DNA from: Suillus spraguei
Taxonomy: Eukaryota; Basidiomycota; Agaricomycetes; Boletales; Suillaceae
DNA: 64,000 nucleotides
NCBI GenBank assembly: GCA_016800925.1
Contig: JABCPU010000245.1
Span: 1-64,000, forward strand
Direction of reading: 5' to 3'
The notes beneath the pieces were generated by a model. The model ran no database searches. It was not told the origin of the DNA and saw only the letters and a program-made list of their open reading frames with translations. Below are positions 44,075-52,689 of this stretch, piece after piece. Within the stretch, counting starts at the first letter, position 1, and every line of letters starts with the position of its first letter. The position numbers were made by a program, and so were the translations under genes.

Positions 44075-45424
44075 GCAACTAACGGAAAGGAGGTTGAGTA
44101 AGGCGCCCGGAGCGTGCAGACAGTTTGATAACCGAATGCGAAGTCGTTGCCCACCAATTGCCAGCCAGGCAACACAAGTTCCGCGACCTGTGGTCTGCAG
44201 GACACCATGATTCGCAGTGAGAACGTCCACCGGGTCCTCGGTGGAATATGTGTGGAAGAAGCGCTTATCTTTGACCAGGGTGACAGTAGTGCCCGAGTCT
44301 AGAATCGTCGTGAAAGGTAAGTTGACTGCACATGCGATGTCATCAGGTACTTCGGCGATAGACGCAAACGATAGATCCTGCATCAGACTACTAAGATCCG
44401 TCGCAGCTGCGGCAATAACTGGCGTAGATGCCACTGGTGCCTTGGTAACAGTAGCCGCGGCAGCCGCAACTGGAGGTGCGTCCTCCTGTTTCTTGTTCCG
44501 CATCCACGGAGCCTGTCCTGCCATACCGCCACCCTTCTGATAGCAGTGTGCATGGTCATGATCACCCTTATTACATCCAGCCGTTGTGCAGAAGATGCCT
44601 TCGGGGTTGTGTTTGTGTTTGCGCAAGCCGGTAATGGGGTTCACACCAGTTGACGAGTTAGAGGAAGTGACAGCGTTTGCATACTCAGATCCTGGACGTG
44701 CAGCATGGATGGCCTGCGTATGAACATGGCGCGCTGCCTCAGCGGTGATGCGGGAGACACAACTTTCAACAGTGAAGGACGAAGGAGTTGATGATGGTGC
44801 GGACATGATTTCATCGTGCATACGTTGCTCAAGCATGGACTTGAATTGTTGCCAGATAGGCGTCTGAGGCAAGCCAATAAGAAGACTGTAGATGGCGTCA
44901 CTATCCCGCAGAGGCGCGCCTGAGTCATGAAGTCGTTCACGCAAGACTGCATGTTGACCGACAAAATTGGTAGCGTCCGCTGAATCTTTCATGCGAAGGG
45001 CATCGAGCCTCTGACGTAGCTGATACTGAGCACTCGTATCAGTTCGGTTGAAATGCTCCGCGAGCGTTTGCCACGCCTTCCGTGCTGAGACGTTATGGGC
45101 ACGAGACACGAGTGAGCCCACAGATGGACTGAGACGACGAGCTATGAGATCCTTTGCTTTCATATCAGTCAGTAACCATTCACGCATGGCAGTACGTTCG
45201 GTAGACGTGATCTTAGCAGGATCGACAGGAACAGGCAAGTAGGATGGCGTCCCGAGGAGGTCTGTTGGTTCGACTTTCGTGTTGACATGGCACCACAGAT
45301 CCTCGCACGCCAAAGCATACTGCATCTTGGTCGACCAGCCTACATAGTTCTCGGAGCCCAACAGTTCGGGAATATGGTCATATTTTCCCATGACGATACC
45401 GTCGTGTGGAAGGACAAATGACAA
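44033..45424 (-). CDS. Copia gag and protease start
   Basis: 463 codons from MSFVLPHDGIVMGKYDHIPE at 45424. It contains a Copia-type gag domain (ENYVGWSTKMQYAL, RRLSPSVGSLV, LRQRLDALRMKDSADATNF), a Cys/His cluster (CTTAGCNKGDHDHAHC), and the protease with active site ILDSGTTVTLV (about 44300) up to LLNLLSVSCMNAKG, where the frame leaves the conserved course. The frame change falls inside the protease domain, not at a normal gag-pol boundary. Gag forms the particle that packages the RNA. Confidence 0.93.
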   Translation of the reverse strand: MSFVLPHDGIVMGKYDHIPELLGSENYVGWSTKMQYALACEDLWCHVNTKVEPTDLLGTPSYLPVPVDPAKITSTERTAMREWLLTDMKAKDLIARRLSPSVGSLVSRAHNVSARKAWQTLAEHFNRTDTSAQYQLRQRLDALRMKDSADATNFVGQHAVLRERLHDSGAPLRDSDAIYSLLIGLPQTPIWQQFKSMLEQRMHDEIMSAPSSTPSSFTVESCVSRITAEAARHVHTQAIHAARPGSEYANAVTSSNSSTGVNPITGLRKHKHNPEGIFCTTAGCNKGDHDHAHCYQKGGGMAGQAPWMRNKKQEDAPPVAAAAATVTKAPVASTPVIAAAATDLSSLMQDLSFASIAEVPDDIACAVNLPFTTILDSGTTVTLVKDKRFFHTYSTEDPVDVLTANHGVLQTTGRGTCVAWLAIGGQRLRIRLSNCLHAPGALLNLLSVSCMNAKGWMSTSAPT

Positions 45425-45503
45425 GAAGTGAATATATGAGCGGCGTTCAACGCGTGAGGGAAGTTCGATCTAGTAGTTTCGTCTGATGGCTCAAATTGAG
45501 CCA

Positions 45504-45515
45504 GGGCTCATAACC
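45504..45515 (-). other. Copia primer-binding site, half-tRNA-iMet type
   Basis: Directly inside the 5' LTR the plus strand reads GGGCTCATAACC, which equals the anticodon stem-loop of eukaryotic initiator tRNA (CAT anticodon in the middle). The minus strand would thus pair with a tRNA-iMet fragment ending in the anticodon loop, as known for Drosophila copia. Confidence 0.8.
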
Positions 45516-45777
45516 TCTTAAAAGATCTAGAACCGAGGTCTCAGCGTTATGATAAGAACGGCTGACATTGCAAGTACCTAGAACCGAGGTCTAGAGGTAC
45601 GAAATACATGAGCTAGAGACGGCGTGCAGGAAACGAAATACATACCTCAGCGTTATGATAAGAACGGCTGAGGTACAAGTGGGGCGAAGCGCGAGGCTTA
45701 TAAGGTATACGTACAGAGTCCGAAAGTAAAAATAGAAAGCTAACTATGACGAGCGATGACGACGTTGAATATCAACA
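45516..45777 (-). repeat. 5' LTR of Copia element
   Basis: Identical to 40704-40965 over all 262 bases by eye comparison. Followed by target duplication GCTCT at 45778-45782. Confidence 0.95.
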
Positions 45778-45782
45778 GCTCT

Positions 45783-46964
45783 GTCATTGCCTAGGGCCAG
45801 TATCTTTTCCGTCTCCGCTCGAGCCATACATTCTTCGAGGCCCATTACTGTAAACTGTATGAGCACGTTGAAGCTGCATCATACCCTTGCAGTTTCATTT
45901 GCTGTCCGTATCACGTCGGAATATACAATACGCTGCACCCACTGATTACCGATTTACATCCTGTTTCTTGCCATGCTGCTGAATGCCCCAACCTGATTTA
46001 ATCGATGCATGATAGCGGATCTTCAAAATTTCAGACCTTCACTTTTATCGTACGCACAGGTCGAAAGATCAACACTAAACTGGCATGAGAGCACCGAGAG
46101 TAAATTACAGAGGCAATTTGGCCGTATAAATAGACCCCTTGCTAACTCCACACATGACGGCATTGCTACGTCGATACCTTTGCTATAGCTACGATGTGCC
46201 CTTGCACCCATCATGATCTTTTCTTGCAGCCAAGATCTGCCGCAGACACTAAAAGCGCATTCTTGCCGTGATATCCACTTCAAGAGATTCGATTCGATTT
46301 TACCCTGCTCAATATTAACAGGGATTCACGACTTCAGGCTTGCACAGGCATCAATCTGCCAAAGGGAGAGTGCTATCCTGGAGAGGATAGAAAAATATTG
46401 CTGCAGATCAGTACTCGCTTCGCCACCTAGCGTCTAAACAGCTGCTATAAACAACTTGAATTCCTGCATGACCGTCGTCATGACCTGGATAAATGGAGCA
46501 ACTCTACGATGAGCGATATGTCAAGGCTTGGAATCATTGATAGAACAAATGCAAATGAGGCGATGGGGCCACCCATACCCCGCTATCGTCACAATGGATC
46601 TTTCTACGGCTATAAGCAGGCAAACATCATTGCGTATGTCTGATTAATTAGTCAGGATATGAAGGTACTAAATTATGAAAGTTTCAGACCCAGGAAGCCG
46701 CTGGGATGTATGTGTAAGTACTAGATGATGCGCGAACTGCGGAGGAACTTTGTCCCATCTGTCAGGTGTTTCGAGATGCACTGCAGCTTTACACAAGTGA
46801 CATACAAACTGACTATTTAACAGACCTCTTTCTTACCTTCAATGTCCAACCACACTCATGGTCATCAACTCTGTGCATTATTGATCGCTGCAATTTATTT
46901 CCCGTTCACCCGCTGCTGACTGTTACAGTGCAGTGATCATTCCAAGATATTCTCAGTTAACATA
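45783..46964. other. Spacer upstream of WW-WD40 paralog 3
   Basis: Before the Copia insertion this directly followed paralog 2. Only short frames (46213-46437 plus, 46023-46283 minus), none recognisable. It presumably holds the promoter of paralog 3. Confidence 0.4.
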
Positions 46965-49232
46965 ATGCCGCGCAAAGAAGCCAGTTCACCCACGTTAGAA
47001 AACAGGACGGACTTAAGTTCAGTTCCGATAAGCGCAGAGGGCCTACCTCCCTATGGTGCACAGTACTATCAGGACGCCCTCTGGAAAGGTGAGCCACCGC
47101 ATTGAGATGTCCGTCAAGTAACTAACTCGATAATAAACAGGCGGGAATGAAGCGCTCCCTCCTCGATGGTAAAAGTTCAAAGTGTTGGATAACAAACCAA
47201 AATATCAAGACGATAGACTCCTAATGTATTCAGAAAAACGACCTCTGCCAGGAGTCCGACTGGGTCAGTGAAGAATTTGGCACCGGGAGTGAGAAATTGA
47301 CGACTACATATAGATGCACCGGGAGATCTTATTTCCGGATGCGAATGGCACATCTCACCGCTTGGTCGGTCCTACTTCGTCAACCACAATACTTGGACCA
47401 CATCGTGGAAGAAACCAACACCAGAACGTCTAGCAGGGAGCCTGACACCAGAATGTGTCATTGAAGGTCACTCCGCGTTCATATGGAGCCTTGCTTGTTT
47501 GGGCACTAGTGGCAATATACTGAGCGCGTCGTCTGATCGCTCAATTCGTCGATCGGCGAAAGACGGAGGGAAGCTTTGGGATGGTGACAGTGGGATGGTG
47601 ATCTCAATGGCACTATGTCCAGATGAAACAATGCTCGTGAGCGGAAACGCTGATGGCAAAGTTCAGTTGTGGAATACAAAAAAGGGGAATATGGTCGGAG
47701 ACCCATGGAAGGCTCATCGTGATACAGTGAGGTACCTTCATTGGTCTCCAAGTGCGATGGAGATAGTAAGTGGATCACACGATGGCACCATACGACGATG
47801 GAACCCGCTTACTGGCCAAGAAATGGCACATCCGATAGCGACCAGTCACGGTTGGGTGTCTGTTGTCAGATACTCCCCACAAGGCGATAAGCTCGCAAGT
47901 GGCGGTGCGGACAAGGTGATTTGTGTATGGTCAACTGATGGCGAGCTCCTCATCGAGATCAATGAGCACGACGACTGGGTGATGTCGTTATGTTGGTCCA
48001 ATGCTGGTACACACATATTCTCCGCATCATTAGATAGTACCATTAGGAAATGGCGGTCGACTGATGGTAAGGAGCTCGCCATCCTCCGCGGTCATACCAG
48101 CGGCATCAACTCCCTTTGTTTATTTTTTGATGAAAGCCATCTTTTCAGTGCATCAAAGGACCATTCAGTTCGCATCTGGAACCTCAAGACCAATCAGGCG
48201 ATTGGAGACCCACTCTTCCATGACGACCAAATCTGGACTCTTGCCATGTTTCCTGACAGCACACACCTTGCCAGTGCTGGTGTGGACGCAAAGGTCTATG
48301 TATGGAGCATGGACGCAGTGCTGAAGCAGCACGGTGGTAGCGTGCGTATGCATATTGCCGTCGTTGGCGTTTTTGTCTGAGCGGATTTGGGGTATCGTTC
48401 AGGGTGCGCATGGTAGCAACCCAGAGCTCGTCGCGAAGTTCACAGTAGGTCAACTCTATTTCTCTTCCACAGCAATCTCATTCTATCCCAGGGATGCACA
48501 GCTCGAACTAAATACGTGCGCCAATCAGTTGCAAATATTCTCATACATTGTTCATTCATATTTTTATGCATGTGACTCCCCTCCCATACCCAAATAGCAA
48601 TCCTGCAACAGCGCATTTGGAAGATATGTTAGTGATGTTTATTTTCCCTCGGCGCTTCCTAGTCTGACGCTCAGTGGTACAGGGCAATGACTTCTGGGGC
48701 AATAATACGGACCCGATCCCACGCCGCTCCGCAGGCACACTATCTCTCCTTCGTCTACACAATGTGTTCAGTTTCCTCCGCCCCAGAACTCAACCTGTTG
48801 ATGCGCTCCAAGCAATCCCACTCAAGATCCGGCACCGGAGCTTCAACTTCTTTCCTGTGAGAACCTCAACAGCTCTGAGTTCTGTCAATGTTGCTCCGTG
48901 TCGCGATGAAGATGTGAGTTTGCCATTATCGATATTTTCCCGTCCTTCATATCCCCGATCGACAAATTTTGCAGAGATACGGTATCACTCCTCCATCTGA
49001 GGCAGAAGTGGCCGCAGCTATGGGAACCACGGGCGACAATCAGGCTGATAGTTCAGCACAACAAGGTCAAGCTGTATTGGGAGCGCAACGTTCTCAAGAT
49101 ACTATGCAAGGGCAATCAACACCTATGGTTCACCCACGAAATTCTAGCGCTGGCACGGATGAATCGTCGTGTATGATAGGTTGCTGTGGGCTTTCGTTTC
49201 ATTTGTCTTGGCGCACTACTAGTAGTGATTAG
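46965..49232 (+). CDS. WW-WW-WD40 repeat protein, paralog 3 (best preserved, one in-frame stop)
   Basis: Exon 1 (46965-47088) begins MPRKEASSPTLENRTDLSS and ends DALWK. After an intron ending at 47140: GGNEALPPRW, then TAA (47170-47172), then KFKVLDNKPKYQDDRL, a first WW-like unit. After intron GTCAGT...TATAG: APGDLISGCEWHISPLGRS and YFVNHNTWTTSWKKP (second WW, 47320-47420). Seven WD repeats follow in one open exon (47464-48330), each ending in forms such as KVQLWNTKKG, TIRRWNPLTG, VICVWSTDG, TIRKW, SVRIWNLKTN and VYVWSMDAV: a complete seven-blade propeller. Three short exons add GAHGSNPELVAKFT, GNDFWGNNTDPIPRRS and RYGITPPSEAEVAAAM, ending near CMIGCCGLSFHL. WW domains bind Pro-rich ligands and WD propellers scaffold complexes; the joint role is unknown. 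Paralog 2 has Leu-Ser where this copy has the stop. Confidence 0.8.
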
Positions 49233-50232
49233 GTGTCCCCTGCGCTAGCAGCTGATTCTTCGGTGGCCATCTTTCCCGCCCTACTATGTTCTCAAACAAA
49301 TTTCGTTATACCGGTACGCCCACTTCGTCCAACGCTAGGTTACTTCACATCCGCCAAGTGAAATTTGACATCCTCTCACACGACGACGCACGCGCTCACA
49401 TGTACCTATGGATTATCTGGTTATCCATACTTCCGCCCATGATACTTCACTTACACTATTCTCAGCATCCGTTATTACATCACGCTTGTTCACGTATCCA
49501 TAAATACATAATCATTAATAATTATTGATGTGACTGCGATAGGCCATCGGTCGACCTGTCACCGGCAGCTGTAATAATGAATGACGGGCGGTTTTATGTA
49601 ATGACAATGTATTCTGACTACGCTTCGCTGTTTGAACTCTATGTGATTTGAAGTGCGGAGTTTTCGAACGAGTCAACTCTCGACTCGTTGAACTGCGACT
49701 TCTCGTTCACAGGTGGCAGCTAACGCGCACTGCTCAGGGACAGGAATGCAGAGTAAGTACCACTCGACCGTATTTGCGGCCGCTACGCCACTTGCAGGAT
49801 TGCTGTAAGCACCGGTTACTTCGGATCCATTACTCGCAGATAGTGATACTTGGCAGTAAAGAGATAGGAGAGTGATAGAGGTAATCACCGCATGTCCCTT
49901 CCCATAAACTTTATAAACTGTTCCGCGACGCTGTGACTGTGAAGCAGCTAACTTGACGGTGTACTTGAAGTTGAAGGGCACTATGCCAATGTCACCAAGT
50001 CCCTGTGTTTATCACGAGCACCAAGAATGGAAGTCTGCATGTGTCGTGTGTTTTGCGCCATCGAGAGGGTAAATCTCCTTACTTCGGATCAAATTCGGGT
50101 ACATAATCACTAGCACTGCGGAAACGAGGTCTCGGCTCGAGGGTCCAACCCGATATATAGATTCTAGTGTGTGCCATTGAAATTCGTTGATCGAGCCTTG
50201 TCATTGGTCAAAGACCAGTTGCGGTACGAACA
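49233..50232. other. No gene recognised
   Basis: A minus frame at 49673-49981 (MPFNFKYTVKLAASQSQRRG) has a somewhat protein-like composition but no family and no clear intron signals. The rest is spacer. Confidence 0.35.
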
Positions 50233-50269
50233 CTAAATATCAAATGTCAGTGCATTCAAATATTCGAGC

Positions 50270-50557
50270 TCAAGTCTCACGAGTGGATGAAAATCTGTAA
50301 GCAATATCGGACCGACCGTCTTCATTGAAGTTCTGTTGGTGCACTTGGCACTCGTAGTTCGTTGAAAAGCCAGCACGAGCATTGAGAATAAGACAACTCC
50401 TGCCATATATGAGTTTGACACAGTCGGTCTCACCATTGGACCAACGTGTTGTTCCAGTTGTGACAAGGAATGGAGGAAAGCTGAGCTGGAAAGAATTCTG
50501 ACGTGCGCGACCAAGGTCAGGAACCGCTGATGTGTCAGCATTTCGAAGAAGCGGCAA
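50270..50557 (-). CDS. Hypothetical protein in duplicated unit
   Basis: MPLLRNADTSAVPDLG followed by FQLSFPPFLVTTGTTRWSNG and YECQVHQQNFNEDGRSD. In unit 2 (about 52700-53027) the same peptide text recurs but the frame changes after MPLLRNADTSAVP, so at least one copy is broken. The Thr/Trp/Gly-rich strand-like pattern suggests a small beta-rich protein; family not recognised. Intron signals were not resolved. Confidence 0.4.
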   Translation of the reverse strand: MPLLRNADTSAVPDLGRARQNSFQLSFPPFLVTTGTTRWSNGETDCVKLIYGRSCLILNARAGFSTNYECQVHQQNFNEDGRSDIAYRFSSTRET

Positions 50558-51296
50558 CCTGAACCGAAGACGCCATAATTCAAGAAGCCAGCATCACATT
50601 AGCAGGGAAGCAACCGGAGGCTCTAAATGTGGCCAAGTACAGGTCTTTCTGGTGGCAGACTCTCAGAGTCCCATTGGCCTCAGGTCGGCCGTCACCAAGA
50701 CTATGATAATCTAACATATTTTCAAAGAGGTTCTGTGCAACTCTCCTTGCAGTATTCTACTAGGATTCCTTCTGTGCATGACTGTTTAGGTACACGCTCG
50801 CCGTAAAGCTATTGGTGCTGCACTGCAACGATTTGCCATCGTCTGGCCACTCAAGGCAAGTAACACCCCAAAATCATTTCAGTCAAAGCTTCTATAATGC
50901 GTGTGGTTTTTCCAAGGTCTTGTTAGCTATCGCACGCAGTAGTGGAAAATGTCGGATGTCGGCTCGTGGAACGAAAAGTGATCTTGTTCTTGCCTACGCC
51001 TGAATTAGAGGGCACTGACAAAATAACAATATGGCAGTTTCGGTACACCGGTCCAAGCCACAGGTGTCAGGGAACTAATGGTATTTCGAAATGGAACGAT
51101 GTCATGGTACGTATGTCAAGCGTCCGACTAACCAGACGTTCGACCTAAAGATTCGCAGACGGTGCTGGCATTTGCATCGCGAAGCCCAGATCAATGACGT
51201 TGAATAATTTTGTTCGGTTTAACCTTTGTGCCTCATGGGGTATAAAGAGGTGGCATGTTATGCCTACTAATGCCCGTTTTCATTTTTGGCACCAGT
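50558..51296. promoter_or_regulatory. Upstream region of Rds1-like gene A
   Basis: Spacer between the minus ORF and gene A, repeated in unit 2. A TATAAAGAGG box lies at 51240-51249, about 50 bp before the ATG; unit 2 has the same box at 53740-53749. In unit 1, 24 bp just before the start context are missing relative to unit 2. Confidence 0.6.
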
Positions 51297-52389
51297 ATGA
51301 AAGTCACCGCCGCTTCTGTAACTCTTCTGGTCGCTACTGCTCTCCCTGAGCTCTGCGCTGCGCTGCCCACCGAACGTGATAGCAGTGTGCCAACAGGTGA
51401 GTTCGTTGCTTGCCCTATTTTCAATGATAAGCTCATGCCATCGGCTTATCAAGAAATTCAAATTCTAAATTTCGCACTCACGCTTGAACACCTTGAAAAT
51501 GCCTTTTACACACAAGGCTTGCAGAAGTACACCCAGCAGGACTTCCTTAATGCAGACCTGCCTGCCTGGGCCCGTGGACGATGGAATCAAATTGCACAAC
51601 ACGAGTCGACGCACGTGTCATTCCTTGAGAGCGTAATTGGTGATCAGGCTGTACAGCCATGCACCTACAGTTTGTGAGTAGAGATTCTAGGTAATCTATA
51701 CGTTACTGAATGGGCTGTCGTCGCGTTAGCCCTGACACGGACCCAATGTCTTTCGTAACAACTAGTTTCAAGTTGGAGACGGTCGGCGTTTCAGCGTATT
51801 CTGGCGCGGCCCAGTTCTTGGCGACCTCAGTAAGGTGTGGTCATCATTTGATTACGATTGTGCTAATTTCGTCAGGATTATATTACGTCATCGGGTGCTA
51901 TTCTAGCTGTTGAAGCAAGACAGTCAGCATGGATTAATTCGGCGGTTTTGAATGCTAACCCATGGAACACTGCGTTCGATGTATGTCACCTTACTCGTTG
52001 CTGAAGTGTGCTACTCAAACCCATCTGTTTAGACTCCACTTAGCCTTAACCACGTGTGGACAATCGCGTCGGGCGTTGTCGTGTCATGCCCTTCCTCAAA
52101 CATGCCACTGCCTGTGAAAGCGTTCCCCGCATTAACCTTCCCTGCCGATGCTCAGCCAGGCCAGACCGTCCAAGTTTCTTTCGACGCAACAACGACCTCT
52201 GAGCCACTCTATGTCGCGTTCATTGCTGGCCTCGGTGCCACTTATGTGCCACTGAGCCCTCAAATGACCGTTGAAATCCCATCGACTCTACAGGGTGTCG
52301 TGTTCCCTGTGATCACTTCCAGTAATACGGCGGTGACCGATAGCGTGACGATCGCTGGACCCACCTTTTTGAGTTTTGACTTCAACTAA
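51297..52389 (+). CDS. Secreted Rds1-like ferritin-fold protein, copy A
   Basis: Signal peptide MKVTAASVTLLVATALPEL. Exons join by GTGAGT and GTATGT introns into EIQILNFALTLEHLENAFY, PAWARGRWNQIAQHESTHV, then PDTDPMSFVTTSFKLETVGV, DYITSSGAILAVEARQSAW and INSAVLNANPWNTAFD, and a C-terminal beta-rich part (FPALTFPADAQPGQTVQVSF, then GPTFLSFDFN). The Glu-x-x-His pairs in the two helices are the ferritin-like di-metal pattern (Ferritin_2 family, which includes fission yeast Rds1, a stress-induced protein). The exact activity is unknown. Copy A ends seven residues earlier than copy B because TCTGAT is replaced by TAAC, bringing in TAA. Confidence 0.85.
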
Positions 52390-52651
52390 CGGGGTGGACG
52401 TGGCGTAAAGTGCTCCAAGTGGTGTGATTGTTACTGTATGAATTTTCTTTTTTGACTTTTTTAACAGGTTTTTGTCGGTATCTAGTATATTGTCGGAGTT
52501 TCTCCTCGTAAGAACATTCTTTAAGAACTTTGAACATTCCCTATAGTACGTACTTAATACGTACGTCTGGACGCAGACATTGTATATATGATCTCGCTAG
52601 AGCGTCCTGTGACCCGTGCGGCCAACTCGCACTGGTCAAATTTGAATCTAA

Positions 52652-52689
52652 ACGAGTCCACCACCCGTTGTGCCTTCGGCACAGGAAGC
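52652..52689. repeat. 38-bp palindrome-bearing sequence at duplication junction
   Basis: Begins ACGAGTCCACCACCCG, contains the hairpin TGTGCC-TTC-GGCACA and ends GGAAGC. It is identical over 38 bp to 3447-3484 at the Helitron end. It lies exactly between units 1 and 2 and is flanked by CTAAA on both sides (52648-52652, 52689-52693). Confidence 0.9.

Larger units (their letters stand above)
40704..45777 (-). mobile_element. Young Ty1/Copia retrotransposon, identical LTRs
   Basis: 5074 bp, minus orientation, with 262-bp LTRs identical base for base by eye and a 5-bp GCTCT duplication. Order is LTR, primer site, gag, protease, integrase, RT, RNase H, polypurine tract, LTR: Copia order (integrase before RT). 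Identical LTRs mean insertion too recent for substitutions to accumulate. It lies between WW-WD40 paralogs 2 and 3. Confidence 0.97.
50233..52652. repeat. Tandem segmental duplication, unit 1
   Basis: Begins CTAAATATCAAATGTC and ends GGTCAAATTTGAATCTAAA. The whole stretch is matched by unit 2 at roughly 90 percent or better by eye. It carries a minus-strand ORF and one Rds1-like gene on the plus strand. Confidence 0.88.

Noticed and set aside
45504..45515. Possible initiator tRNA gene (GGGCTCATAACC)
   Set aside because: Only the anticodon arm matches; no acceptor or T arms around it. Its place beside the 5' LTR makes it a primer-binding site.
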